A stretch of DNA of 64,000 bases, taken from Actinomadura xylanilytica. Its GTDB lineage: Bacteria > Actinomycetota > Actinomycetes > Streptosporangiales > Streptosporangiaceae. The notes beneath the pieces were generated by a model. The model made no database searches. It saw only the letters and a program-made list of their open reading frames with translations, and was not told the origin of the DNA. Location: contig NZ_JASNWE010000002.1 in the NCBI RefSeq assembly GCF_030283145.1, positions 1,404,307-1,468,306 of the forward strand, in the 5' to 3' direction. A program made the translations under genes and the position numbers. Below are positions 8,557 through 17,095 of the stretch, piece by piece; the stretch's first letter is position 1; the number at the start of each line of letters is the position of its first letter.

Positions 8557-8973
8557 ATGCACATGTTCAATGGGATCACGCACTCACAGATCTACGTTCT
8601 CGACCAGGACAAGGCCCTCGACTTCTACGTCGGCAAGCTCGGTTTGGAGGTGAACACCGACGTCGACCTGGGCCTCATGCGCTGGCTGACCGTCAACGTC
8701 CCCGGCCACCCGGAACGCCAGATCATGCTGGAGGAGCCGGGCGGGCCGATGATGTCCGAGGAGACGGCGCAGCAGGTCCGCGAGTTGGTGACCAAGGGTG
8801 CGATGGGCGGCCAGCTCATCTTCAGCACCGACGACTGCCGCAAGACGTATACGACGCTGCTGGGCCGGGGCGTCGAGTTCACCGAAGAACCCACCGACCG
8901 CCCGTTCGGAACCGACTGCGGCCTCCGCGACCCCTTCGGCAACCACATTCGCTTCACCGAGCCGAAGGCGTAG
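8557..8973 (+). CDS. VOC-family (glyoxalase/bleomycin-resistance-like) protein
   Basis: 138 aa from ATG 8557 (MHMFNGITHSQIYVLDQDKALDFYVGKLGLEV); ATG 8563 is equally possible. Two beta-alpha-beta-beta-beta modules are visible: module 1 starts THSQIYVLDQDKALDFYVGKLG, module 2 from about residue 88 (GGQLIFSTDDCRKTYTTLLGRGVEF) and ends in the typical GLRDPFGNHIRFTEP. His and Glu residues at metal positions (THSQIYV, QIMLEEP, FGNHIRF) are consistent with a metal site. VOC proteins act as dioxygenases, isomerases or antibiotic-binding proteins; the reaction here is unknown. It is probably controlled by the adjacent AraC protein. Confidence 0.87.
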   Translation: MHMFNGITHSQIYVLDQDKALDFYVGKLGLEVNTDVDLGLMRWLTVNVPGHPERQIMLEEPGGPMMSEETAQQVRELVTKGAMGGQLIFSTDDCRKTYTTLLGRGVEFTEEPTDRPFGTDCGLRDPFGNHIRFTEPKA

Positions 8974-9044
8974 AAGGCCGAGCCGACGCTGATAGCCGGA
9001 CTGGATAGATCTCTTCTCCGTGCACGGCAGGTCGCGCGCCGAGA

Positions 9045-9349
9045 TCAGCTCAGCGAGTCCCGATGGAGGATCTCGACAAACTGGATCTCGTCATGGACGA
9101 CGTCCAGCACGATCATGCTGTCGCCCGGCCACAAAGAGACGCAACGATGCCCGTCACCGTAGGCTCCTTCGGAGGGGGAGCCGTATAGAAGCTCTTGCAG
9201 AATTCGTCCGAGCAGGGACACCACTCCGTGAGGCGCAGGAAGGGCACCGATGCGGCAAGCCCATTCTCGCCCTCCGCATGGAGCAGGTCGACGAGCTCGC
9301 CGACGAACTCTGGAAAGAGGTCTCCGACTCTTGGGGGCCCCTGATCCAT
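9045..9349 (-). pseudogene. Frameshifted small cysteine-containing hypothetical gene (one base lost in a C/G run)
   Basis: From ATG 9349 one frame reads MDQGPPRVGDLFPEFVGELV...WCPCSDEFCKSFYTAPPP and then becomes nonsense. The neighbouring frame continues exactly there as SEGAYGDGHRCVSLWPGDS...VVHDEIQFVEILHR to a stop at 9045. Joining the two frames gives a coherent protein of about 101 aa (SFYTAPPSEGAYGDGHR). The join falls at a run of five G on the + strand (9174-9178, five C in the coding strand); a sixth base would restore the frame. It may be a recent mutation, a phase-variable tract, or a sequencing error. I do not know the family's function. Confidence 0.72.
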
Positions 9350-9534
9350 TCGGACACTGTAGGCCGTTGTGGTGGCCGCGGATAGTGGGAGTCATTCTGG
9401 ACGGGTCTCGTCGCTGATAGCAGGCGGACCGGGGGTGAGCGACCCGGTCCGCCGGCGGCTTGGTGGGAGCAGTCCGCGCCCTGTCGGAGGGTGGGCGTAG
9501 GGTCGGCAGTCACGAACAGCGGGGAGGTCGGGGC

Positions 9535-9996
9535 ATGGTGTCACCTCGGAGCAAGCAGCAGCGCAGGCAGGACGTTCTCGAGCGTCTTGAGTGCGATGTA
9601 GATGTTTGGGTTGCTTCGGCCGACACGAGCGGCACCCCGTATCTCGTGCCGCTGTCGTTCCTGTGGGACGGCACCGACGTGTTCATCGCGACCTCGGTGG
9701 GGAACCCCACGGGGCGTAACCTGCGTGACTCGGGCGGTGTTCGGCTGGGCTTCGGGCTGACCCGCGACGTGGTCCTCGCCGAGGGCGTGGTGGCCGAGGT
9801 GCTGAACACGGTGGACGTCTCCGAGGAGTGGGGGGACGCGTTCGCGGCGAAGGCCGGGTTCGACCCGCGCAAGGCGGGTGACTCCTATCGGTATTTCCGT
9901 GTTCGACTGGATCGCGTCCAGGCGTGGCGTGAGGAGAACGAGCTGAAGGACCGGGAGTTGATGCGCGACGGCCGCTGGCTGACCGGCGGAGCATGA
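9535..9996 (+). CDS. Pyridoxamine 5'-phosphate oxidase-like FMN/F420-binding split-barrel protein
   Basis: 153 aa from ATG 9535, behind GGGGAGGTCGGGG. The sequence follows the split-barrel pattern: helix QDVLERLECD, strand VDVWVASADTSGTPYLVPLSFLWDG, 'VFIATSVGNPTGRNLRDSGGVRLGFG', then 'VVLAEGVVAEVL' and a C-terminal YRYFRVRLDRVQAWREENE. This is the arrangement of PPOX-class proteins in actinobacteria, many of which use F420 or FMN to reduce small molecules. No partner gene is adjacent, and the substrate is unknown. Confidence 0.85.
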   Translation: MVSPRSKQQRRQDVLERLECDVDVWVASADTSGTPYLVPLSFLWDGTDVFIATSVGNPTGRNLRDSGGVRLGFGLTRDVVLAEGVVAEVLNTVDVSEEWGDAFAAKAGFDPRKAGDSYRYFRVRLDRVQAWREENELKDRELMRDGRWLTGGA

Positions 9997-10043
9997 GGGT
10001 GATCGGCGGACCGCGCCCCCGCCGACGGTGAGCTATTGAGGTT

Positions 10044-11201
10044 GTGGTCGTGCAACTCCGGGACGAGATCGAGACGGCGCTCCGCGCCTGGCATGCGTAC
10101 GAGATCGGCCGCGGCGGTCCGGCCGTCATCGACTTCGACTGCCGTCCGGGGGACGGCGCGCCCGAAGCGGCGCGGAGCAGGGTCGAGATCTACCGCAGGC
10201 TCATCGGTCTGCGCGAGTCCGCCGGGACGCAATGCCTGGTCGAACGCCTCGACGCCGACATCGCCTATCTCGGCGCGCTGCTCGGCGAACGCGTCCCGCT
10301 CGCCGGATACGTCCGGGCCACCCAGGGATGCGGGAGTGCGGGCTGGCCTGACGAGTACATCGTCGCGTGCGGCGAGCGCGCGCGTCGCGACCTCGCGGCC
10401 CTCGGTGTCGGCTGGGGTGCGGAGACCGTCGCCGAAATGCACGAGGCGGAAGGGACGATCAAGGCCGCGGACGCGCCGGACGCCATCCGGCAGGCCGCCG
10501 CCGAGTACGAGGACGCGGTGCGCGCGGCCACGGGCAGCCAAGCCCCGTTCGAGCTCGCCATCGAGACCGCCGACGTCGACGCGTACTGGGCCTACTGGCT
10601 CGACGGCGCCGGACACGACGTCCGGCTGCGCCTCAACCTGCGCAGCGCCGTCTTCACGGAGGTCGGCGTCCGGCGATTCGCGCTGCACGAGGTGCTCGGC
10701 CACGGGCTCCAGAGTTCGAGCTGGACGGTCACCGCGAAAGACCGCGTTCCGTGGGTGCGGCTGATGTCGGTGCACGCGCTGCATCAGGTGCTCCTGGAGG
10801 GGCTGGCTCAAGCGCTCCCGCTGTTCGTCGCGCCCGACGATCCCGCGCTCGCCGCGCAGGTGCGGGTCGATCACTACATCCAGCTCGTCCGTGCCGAGCT
10901 CCACCTGGGGATCGAGCGCGGTGCGCCGATCGTCGACCTTGCCGACCACGCGCGCCGGCGCGTGCCCTGGTGGGGGGACGCCGCGATCGCCGAGATCCTG
11001 GTCGATCGGGGCACCGATCCGCAGCTCCGGACCTACCTGTGGGCCTATCCGGCGGGCATCGACTGGTTCGTCCAGCTGGCGGAGGCTCCGCATCAGGTGA
11101 GGGACGAGGTTCTCCGGGCGGCCTACCGGACGCCGCTGACACCCGCCGACCTCACCGCCCTCTGGCCGTCCGGCCCCGCGATCGGCGGACCGGGCCGCTA
11201 G
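10044..11201 (+). CDS. Putative zinc metallopeptidase with HEVLGH motif, family unrecognised
   Basis: 385 aa from GTG 10044 (GTG 10050 also possible). The centre carries 'RRFALHEVLGHGLQSSSW' (HEVLGH at about residues 214-219), a perfect HExxH zincin motif in a helix after a beta-like strand (VRLRLNLRSAVF). About 27-34 residues later 'HALHQVLLEGLAQALPLF' offers a Glu (EGLAQ) suitable as third zinc ligand, as in gluzincins. There is no signal peptide or TM segment, so it is cytosolic. The N-terminal half is helical, somewhat like DUF885-type proteins, but I cannot assign a family. It is a single-gene unit between the PPOX-like gene and a convergent MarR gene. Confidence 0.78.
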   Translation: MVVQLRDEIETALRAWHAYEIGRGGPAVIDFDCRPGDGAPEAARSRVEIYRRLIGLRESAGTQCLVERLDADIAYLGALLGERVPLAGYVRATQGCGSAGWPDEYIVACGERARRDLAALGVGWGAETVAEMHEAEGTIKAADAPDAIRQAAAEYEDAVRAATGSQAPFELAIETADVDAYWAYWLDGAGHDVRLRLNLRSAVFTEVGVRRFALHEVLGHGLQSSSWTVTAKDRVPWVRLMSVHALHQVLLEGLAQALPLFVAPDDPALAAQVRVDHYIQLVRAELHLGIERGAPIVDLADHARRRVPWWGDAAIAEILVDRGTDPQLRTYLWAYPAGIDWFVQLAEAPHQVRDEVLRAAYRTPLTPADLTALWPSGPAIGGPGR

Positions 11202-11428
11202 ACATCACCCGGACGCGGCCTTCGGTGGCAGGGCAGGCGGGCCGGACGTAGGGACTTGGTCGTCCGCCCCAGCGCGCGGGCCGGACGCCCCGGCCGGGCA
11301 TGCGCCGCCTTGGTGTATGCGTGGCGCTCGGGGAGCGTGCGCCGCGGAGACCGGGCCGGATACCGCTCGTGGCGCCCAGACCAGAAGGGCGCCCGTGGTG
11401 TCCTCAACGGGGTGAGGCGGCCCCGTCG

Positions 11429-11824
11429 TCAGGCGGGCGGACGGTCCGCCTCGGGGGCCAGGTGGCGGGTGAGCACCGTCATGTGGGTCTTGCGGGCCTC
11501 GGTGTGCAGGGCGCGCCCGGCCTCGGTGATGCTGACGAACACGCCGCGACGGTCGGACTCGCACATGCCGCGTCCGGCCAGGCCGTGCTTCTCCAGCCGT
11601 GCGACCGTGCGGGAGAGCGCGCTCTGGCTCAGGTACATGACGGCGGCGATCTCTTGCATACGGAGTTGCTCACAGTCGCCCTCGGCGAGGCGATCGAGCG
11701 TCTCGAACTCGCTCAGATTCAGCCCGTGGGCGTCCTGAAGTTCGCGATCGAGATCGCACGCGATCGTGTTGTACGAGGTCAGCAGCTCGCGCCACCGGCC
11801 GATCAGAGCAGCCTCCGACTCCAT
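11429..11824 (-). CDS. MarR-family transcriptional regulator
   Basis: 131 aa from ATG 11824. The winged HTH reads LNLSEFETLDRLAEG...RMQEIAAVMYLSQSALSRTVARLEKHGLAGRGMCESDRRGVFVSITEAG, with the conserved DRRG wing and dimerisation helices at both ends. It is divergent from the MFS exporter at 11926; three 12-bp palindromes occupy the space between them. It is expected to repress itself and the exporter and to be relieved by a small aromatic or drug ligand, as is typical of the family. Confidence 0.92.
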   Translation of the reverse strand: MESEAALIGRWRELLTSYNTIACDLDRELQDAHGLNLSEFETLDRLAEGDCEQLRMQEIAAVMYLSQSALSRTVARLEKHGLAGRGMCESDRRGVFVSITEAGRALHTEARKTHMTVLTRHLAPEADRPPA

Positions 11825-11838
11825 GCCGGGATCCTAGC

Positions 11839-11910
11839 ATGCGCACGCATCTGATGCTCATGCATTAGATGTGAACGAATTTAGTGCTTAGACATTTGAT
11901 GCATGTGCAT
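11839..11910. promoter_or_regulatory. Three 12-bp MarR-type palindromic operators between divergent marR and MFS genes
   Basis: ATGCGCACGCAT (11839-11850), ATGCTCATGCAT (11854-11865) and ATGCATGTGCAT (11899-11910) share the plan ATGCN-N2-NGCAT. The first and third are perfect 5+2+5 inverted repeats; the second is 4+4+4. They cover the whole intergenic region and are the natural binding sites for the adjacent MarR protein. Confidence 0.78.
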
Positions 11911-11925
11911 GTAGTGTCCTCCGCC

Positions 11926-13368
11926 GTGACTATCACCGACCCTTCACCGGTCTCCACCGTCCGTGTGTCCGCCGGTCCGGCCGAACAGGCTTGGACCCCC
12001 CGTATGTGGGGCGTGCTGGCGGTGCTGTGCGCCGTGCTGTTCCTGGACGGGCTCGACGTGTCCATGGTGGGTGTGGCGCTGCCGTCCATCGGTTCCGAGC
12101 TGGGCCTGTCGACCACCTCGTTGCAGTGGATCGTGAACGGATACGTGCTCGGCTACGGCGGACTGCTGCTCCTCGGGGGCCGGACGGCCGACCTGCTCGG
12201 ACGGCGCCGCGTGTTCCTGATCGCGTTGGCCGTGTTCGCGGTGGCGTCGCTGGTCGGAGGCATGGTCTCCGACGGGCCGCTGCTCATCGCCACCCGCTTC
12301 GTCAAGGGCCTGGCCGCCGCGTTCACCGCGCCGACCGCCCTGTCCATCCTGACCACCACCTTCCACGAGGGACGGGCGCGCAACCGGGCGCTCTCGGTCT
12401 TCTCGGTGTTCGGCGCCAGCGGCTACTCGTCCGGACTGATCCTCGGCGGGCTGCTGACCAGCTTCGGCTGGCGCTGGACGTTCCTGACCCCGGTGCCGCT
12501 CGCGCTGATCGCCCTGGCCGCGGGCGTCGCGCTGATCCCCCGGGACCGTCCCGCGGCGGGCGGCGGTCACGACCTTGTCGGCGCCGCCACGCTGACCGGC
12601 GGGATGCTGCTCGCCGTCTACACGGTGGTCTCGGCCCCCGACCGCGGCTGGCTGGACCCGTTCACCATCGGCTCCATCGTGGTCGCCGCGGCCCTGCTGA
12701 TCGGCTTCGTCGCCACCGAGAAGAGGGTCGCGCACCCGCTGATCCGGCTCGGCATCCTGCGGATCGGCGGCATCGTCCGCGCCAACCTGAGCATGGTCGC
12801 GCTGTTCGGGTCGTATCTGAGCTTCCAGTTCATGATGACGCTCTACCTCCAGGACGTTCTGCACTGGTCGCCGCTGAAGATGGCCATGGCGCTGCTTCCG
12901 GCCGGTCTGCTGGTCGCCCTCGGGTCGCCGTTCGTCGGACGCCTGGTCGACCGGTACGGCACACCGCGCCTGATCATCAGCTCGATGGTCTCGCTCAGCC
13001 TCGGATACGTGTGGTTCCTCGCCACAGCCGGCGACACCCCGCACTACCTCGTCACGATCCTGCCCACCATGCTGCTGCTCGGCGGCGGGTTCGCGTTCGG
13101 GTTCAGCTCGATCATGGGACAGGCCACCGAGGGCATCGACGACTCCGAGCAGGGCCTGGCGTCCGGCCTGGTGCAGACGTCGGGCCAGGTGGGCGCCGCC
13201 CTCGTCCTGGCCGTCGTCACCGCCCTGGTCGCGGGCGGCGCCCACCCGACGAGCGCCGGATTCGCCCCCTTCCACCCGGGCGTCAACCTGGTCAGCGGTG
13301 TCGCCGTGGTCGGACTGGCACTCAACCTGATCCCGCTCCTTCGCCGCCATCACCCGAAGCGCACCTGA
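11926..13368 (+). CDS. DHA2-family MFS exporter
   Basis: 480 aa from GTG 11926 (VTITDPSPVSTVRVSAG). Earlier in-frame starts would translate through the operator palindromes. Signature segments: helix 1 LFLDGLDVSMVGVALPSIG, LQWIVNGYVLGYGGLLLLGGRTADLLGRRRVF (loop 2-3 motif A), and an antiporter-type GASGYSSGLILGGLL in helix 5. The number of hydrophobic segments fits 12-14 helices. It probably exports an antibiotic-like compound under control of the divergent MarR regulator. Confidence 0.92.
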   Translation: MTITDPSPVSTVRVSAGPAEQAWTPRMWGVLAVLCAVLFLDGLDVSMVGVALPSIGSELGLSTTSLQWIVNGYVLGYGGLLLLGGRTADLLGRRRVFLIALAVFAVASLVGGMVSDGPLLIATRFVKGLAAAFTAPTALSILTTTFHEGRARNRALSVFSVFGASGYSSGLILGGLLTSFGWRWTFLTPVPLALIALAAGVALIPRDRPAAGGGHDLVGAATLTGGMLLAVYTVVSAPDRGWLDPFTIGSIVVAAALLIGFVATEKRVAHPLIRLGILRIGGIVRANLSMVALFGSYLSFQFMMTLYLQDVLHWSPLKMAMALLPAGLLVALGSPFVGRLVDRYGTPRLIISSMVSLSLGYVWFLATAGDTPHYLVTILPTMLLLGGGFAFGFSSIMGQATEGIDDSEQGLASGLVQTSGQVGAALVLAVVTALVAGGAHPTSAGFAPFHPGVNLVSGVAVVGLALNLIPLLRRHHPKRT

Positions 13369-13426
13369 CCACCGGAGTCCGCCTCACCAACAGCCACCCA
13401 GGCACCCGACGAGCCATCTCGGCGCC

Positions 13427-13464
13427 ATGCGCCCGGCGCATTCACCTGTGTGCGCCGGGCGCAT
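13427..13464. terminator. Strong bidirectional hairpin between convergent genes
   Basis: ATGCGCCCGGCGCA (13427-13440) pairs perfectly with TGCGCCGGGCGCAT (13451-13464), a 14-bp stem with a 10-nt loop. It lies between the + strand MFS gene and the 3' end of the - strand VWA gene. There is no T-tract. Nothing else is recognisable in 13369-13608. Confidence 0.7.
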
Positions 13465-13608
13465 TGCCGAGCGTTCGCCGTGGTGCGTCGGGCCGTCATG
13501 CGACCCGTGCGGCGCGCCGCCTCGGCACTGTGAGCCCGGCCCGTCCACTCGTGTACGCCGGGCCTGCGCGGTGGGGCGTCCGGTGGTGTGCGGACGCCCC
13601 ACCGGTGG

Positions 13609-16254
13609 TCAGCCGGATCGCTTCCAGAAGGCTCGGCGGGGTGCGGCCGGCTGTGTCGGGGGGTTCTGGGCGATGAAGCCGCTGATCACTCGGACCGTCC
13701 GGTGCCAGAGCTCATCGAGACGGGTCGTCGACAGCGGGAGCCGTTCGGTGCGGAGTTCGGTGAGCAACTGGGCGAGCGGGGCCACCCGTGTCGCGTCCAC
13801 GCCGCCGCGTTCGAGCTGGCGGATGTTCAGCTCCAGCATGTCGGCCACCCAGCGAAGCAGGTGATGCTGCCGCTGGTCTTGGGCCCCGGTGCTGATCCGG
13901 GTCAGGCGGTCGAGCTCGCCCGAGAGCCGCTCGCAGGCGTCGGCGAGTTCCTGCCGGACGTCGCTCGGTGCGGGTGCTCCGGTGTGCTGCGCCTCGTCGT
14001 CCGGTGGGGGGCCGGCCGGGGCGGGCCTCCCGTAGCCACCCTGGGCCGGGCGCGGCTTCCTGTAGCCGCCCCGGTGCGGGCGCGACGAGCCGTGCACGGG
14101 ACCGCCGCCCGGGACCGGTGGGCCGCCGGGGGCACCTGGAGAGGGCGGGCCACCCGGCATGTATGGGCCGCTCGGGGCAGGGGGTGCGCTCGGAGCCGGC
14201 GGAGCACCCGCCGTGGACGGGGCGACGGGACTCGGCGAGCTGCCTGGGGCCGGTACCCCGCTTGGCGTGAACTCCGCGACGTCATCCGGTAGGGGAGATG
14301 CGGAGCGGCGGCGCGCGCGGGTGCGCATCGCCGTCCGGACCGCCATGGTCTCGTCCGGTGCCGCCCAGCCGTTCGGGAGGTCGACCGGCTGGGTGACCTG
14401 GTGCGGGATGCCGCCCGCGGTGACGACGTGGCTGTCGATGGCCACGAACGCGGTGAAGCGGCACAGGACTCCGAACCGCAGCGACGTGTCGACGATGCGG
14501 TGTTCCAGCTCGGGGGTGCCGCTGACGGTGAAGCGGTCCTCCAGGTCGCGAAGATGGGCGCGGGCCCAGATCGATCCGGCGGCCGGGTTCTTGGCCACCG
14601 TGCCGGCGGCGTGCCGCTCCCACGCGGTGCCGTTCGCTGCGGCGCCCCGGATCGCGAGGGTTCCCTCGGGGACGCCCCGGAAGCGGCCCGCGACCACCAG
14701 CGGCACGCCGGGGAACAGCGCGCCGATGCGGCGGGGCGCCACCGAGTCGGGGACGATCTCGAGCCCGTCGGCGTGCAGGGTCAGCCCGGTCGCCAGGGGC
14801 GCGCCGATCCGATGATGGATCTGCTCCATCGCCTCGTCGAGGCGGTCCTCGGACTCGACCAGCTCGCAGCGCCCCTGGCCGATGGAGGCGAGCCGCTCGA
14901 GGAAGCTCGCGTTGACGGCGCGATCGATGCCGACCGTGTGCACGCGCACTCCGCGCAGCCGGGGCTCCAGCCGGGCCAGGATCTGGTCTTCGTTGCCCAC
15001 CTGCCCGTCGGTGATGAGCACCAGCACGCGGTCGTTCGGGGAGTCGGCGAGCAGGGTGCAGCCCTGCTCGAGCGGAGCGAGCATCTCGGTGCCGCCGCGC
15101 GCTCCGAGCGCCGTGAGGTGCTCGACGGCGCGGAACCGGTTGCGGTCGGTGCCCTCGGCCAGCCCGGTGCCCAGCTCGGCCGGATGTTCGATCACCGTGT
15201 CGAAGGACAGCACCGCGAACCGGTCGCCGCCGCGGAGCGTGTCGACGATGCGTGCGGCGGCGCGGCGGGCGGCGATCATCTTCCAGCCGTGCATGCTGCC
15301 GGAACGGTCGAGGATCAGCACCACGTCGCGCGGGCGGGGGGTGGTCTCGCCGGAGGGCAGCACGGTCATGGTGAACGTGCCCTCCTCGCCGGCCTCGTCG
15401 GGGATCAGGCACAGCGCGGCGGTCTCGTGTTGGTCGTGGGCCATGCGCAGGATGAAGTCGCGGTCGAGTCGCTCGCCCGGGTTCAGCCGCACGATCGTCC
15501 GATCGCCGTCCGACTCCTCGGCCACCACATGCAGCGCCGAGCGGATCTCGGTGAGCGGCAGCCCCGCCGGGTCGATGTCGACGGTGATCGACAGCCGTAC
15601 CGGGTTGGGGAAGCCGGGCAGCAGCACCGGCGGGCTGATCCGGGACGCGTCGGGGACCACGTCGGTGTCGTCGGCCACGCCAGAGCCGGCCGCCGCCTCG
15701 TCCAGCGGCGCCCCCGGGATGTAGCGGGGGGCCACCACGAGCGGGAAGCGGAACGTCGAGCAGCTGCTCGGGCGGGCGCCGCTCTCGGCGTCCGCGCCGT
15801 GCGTCTCGTAGGGAAGGGGCTGGTCGAGTGCCAGCCGGACGGTCACGCGCTCGCCGGGCAGGATGTTGCCGACCCGCATGGTGAAGACGTCGGGGCGGTC
15901 CTCTTCGGCGATCGCGGCGCGCTGCCCGGCGGCGATCGCGGTGTCGTACTCCTGCCGTGCCTGCCCGCGCTCTTTGAGGACGCCTTCGACGACCCGGTCG
16001 GCGGCCTCCATGCGCAGCGCGGTCACGGCGGCGCGGTCTGGCAGCGGGAAGATGTAGGTGGCCTCCAGGGGCACGTCGAACGGGTTGTGGAAGCCCTGTG
16101 CGATCTCGATCCCGGCGGCCAGGCCGGTGATCGAGGCGCGCACGTCGATGGTGTCGAGCGGCAGGTTGCCCCTGTCGGTGCTCAGCGCGCCCAGGCCGCG
16201 GCCAGGGGGCGGAGGCGTCTCGGACTCGGGAATCGGAAGGATGCACACGGTCAC
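13609..16254 (-). CDS. VIT-domain / von Willebrand factor A-domain protein
   Basis: 881 aa from GTG 16254, overlapping the MerR stop as GTGA; the frame is open much further upstream, but that part is antisense to merR. Order: VIT domain (about residues 1-150: 'FHNPFDVPLEATYIFPLP', 'KERGQARQEYDTAIAAG', 'FTMRVGNILPGERVTVRL'); VWA domain with metal-ion site D316-x-S318-x-S320 (LILDRSGSMHGWK), a threonine in 'GARGGTEM' and 'VLVLITDGQVGNE'; then a beta-rich part, a Pro/Gly linker (about 670-765) and a C-terminal helical segment. There is no signal peptide, so it is probably cytosolic like other bacterial inter-alpha-trypsin-type proteins. Its role is unknown; it may bind metal-dependently to a partner. 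Confidence 0.88.
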   Translation of the reverse strand: MTVCILPIPESETPPPPGRGLGALSTDRGNLPLDTIDVRASITGLAAGIEIAQGFHNPFDVPLEATYIFPLPDRAAVTALRMEAADRVVEGVLKERGQARQEYDTAIAAGQRAAIAEEDRPDVFTMRVGNILPGERVTVRLALDQPLPYETHGADAESGARPSSCSTFRFPLVVAPRYIPGAPLDEAAAGSGVADDTDVVPDASRISPPVLLPGFPNPVRLSITVDIDPAGLPLTEIRSALHVVAEESDGDRTIVRLNPGERLDRDFILRMAHDQHETAALCLIPDEAGEEGTFTMTVLPSGETTPRPRDVVLILDRSGSMHGWKMIAARRAAARIVDTLRGGDRFAVLSFDTVIEHPAELGTGLAEGTDRNRFRAVEHLTALGARGGTEMLAPLEQGCTLLADSPNDRVLVLITDGQVGNEDQILARLEPRLRGVRVHTVGIDRAVNASFLERLASIGQGRCELVESEDRLDEAMEQIHHRIGAPLATGLTLHADGLEIVPDSVAPRRIGALFPGVPLVVAGRFRGVPEGTLAIRGAAANGTAWERHAAGTVAKNPAAGSIWARAHLRDLEDRFTVSGTPELEHRIVDTSLRFGVLCRFTAFVAIDSHVVTAGGIPHQVTQPVDLPNGWAAPDETMAVRTAMRTRARRRSASPLPDDVAEFTPSGVPAPGSSPSPVAPSTAGAPPAPSAPPAPSGPYMPGGPPSPGAPGGPPVPGGGPVHGSSRPHRGGYRKPRPAQGGYGRPAPAGPPPDDEAQHTGAPAPSDVRQELADACERLSGELDRLTRISTGAQDQRQHHLLRWVADMLELNIRQLERGGVDATRVAPLAQLLTELRTERLPLSTTRLDELWHRTVRVISGFIAQNPPTQPAAPRRAFWKRSG

Positions 16255-17060
16255 TGTGATCTCCGGGGAGGGATGTCGGACGGGTTCGCAGGGGTCTCGG
16301 CGGGGAGCTCGATCAGCCCGCGCCGCCGCAGCTCGTCGAGCAGCGGGCGCGCCGCGGTCTCGATGGCGGCCAGGTCGTCGCCGCTCAGCTGGGGGACGTT
16401 CAGCAGCACGGTGAGGTCGGGGGTCAGCCGCACCCCCTGCACGAGGGCCGGAGCCGCACCCGCGTGCTCGAGCGCCTCGGGGAACACCGACGAGGTGTAG
16501 GCGACGTCGGTGCGCGCCGCCCAGAACCGTGCCCGCGCCTTCTGACCGTTCTGGTCCCGCCTCGTCGCGGACTCCGGGTCGGCGGGCGGCGCGGATGCCC
16601 CGCCGGAACGCTGTGCGATCGGGGGGCCGGGCGTTGTCGGGGACGACGGTTCGGAGGCGAGGGCGATGGCCAACGCGGCTTCGTCCTCCGCGGGGGCGGG
16701 GGCGGAGGTCGCGGCGCCCGTGAGCACGCCCGAGGGGTCCATGGCCGGCGGAAGGTCGGCGATGCGTTGGAGGGTGGCGTCGGTCGCGGCGGCCAGCTCG
16801 AGTTGGATCTCGGCGATGGTGCGGCCCGCCGATTGGCGGCGTTTGACCGCGACCAGTTGGAGGAGGTGGCGCCGTCCGTAGAGGGCGGTGCGCCCGCGGC
16901 GGCCGAGTGGCGGATCCACCAGGCCGATCGTGGTGTACCAGCGGACGAGGCGCTCGTTGGGCAGGTCGCGCACCCGGCCGTTGACGCGTACGGAGCCGTC
17001 GGCGGCGAGGGCCGCGACGGCCTGCTCCGTGAGCTCGGTGATCGTCCAGGTGGCGTCCAT
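16251..17060 (-). CDS. MerR-family transcriptional regulator with long C-terminal extension
   Basis: 269 aa from ATG 17060. The MerR winged HTH occupies residues about 5-85: WTITELTEQAV...VRDLPNERLVRWYTTIGLVDPPLGRRGRTALYGRRHLLQLVAVKRRQ, followed by a dimerisation helix. The rest (Pro/Ala-rich, then a conserved block 'DVAYTSSVFPEALEHAGAA...LTPDLTVLLNVPQLSGDDLAAIETAARPLLDELRRRGLI') has no metal-site cysteines, so this is not a metal sensor. The stop overlaps the VIT-VWA gene by GTGA, so they form an operon. Two identical palindromes lie just upstream of the start. Confidence 0.9.
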   Translation of the reverse strand: MDATWTITELTEQAVAALAADGSVRVNGRVRDLPNERLVRWYTTIGLVDPPLGRRGRTALYGRRHLLQLVAVKRRQSAGRTIAEIQLELAAATDATLQRIADLPPAMDPSGVLTGAATSAPAPAEDEAALAIALASEPSSPTTPGPPIAQRSGGASAPPADPESATRRDQNGQKARARFWAARTDVAYTSSVFPEALEHAGAAPALVQGVRLTPDLTVLLNVPQLSGDDLAAIETAARPLLDELRRRGLIELPAETPANPSDIPPRRSQ

Positions 17061-17070
17061 GGACTGACGA

Positions 17071-17095
17071 TGACACTGTCACGATGACACTGTCA
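17071..17095 (-). promoter_or_regulatory. Tandem identical 11-bp palindromes upstream of the MerR gene
   Basis: TGACACTGTCA occurs at 17071-17081 and 17085-17095, each a perfect 5+1+5 dyad, 14 bp apart. Read toward merR the upstream copy forms TTGACAGTGTCA, containing a consensus TTGACA -35 element, so protein bound here would control the promoter. The remainder of 17096-17382, before the + strand gene, shows no further clear signal. Confidence 0.75.

Noticed and set aside
5906..9500. Genomic island integrated at tRNA-Thr
   Set aside because: No integrase and no second copy of the tRNA 3' end were found downstream, so att sites cannot be supported.
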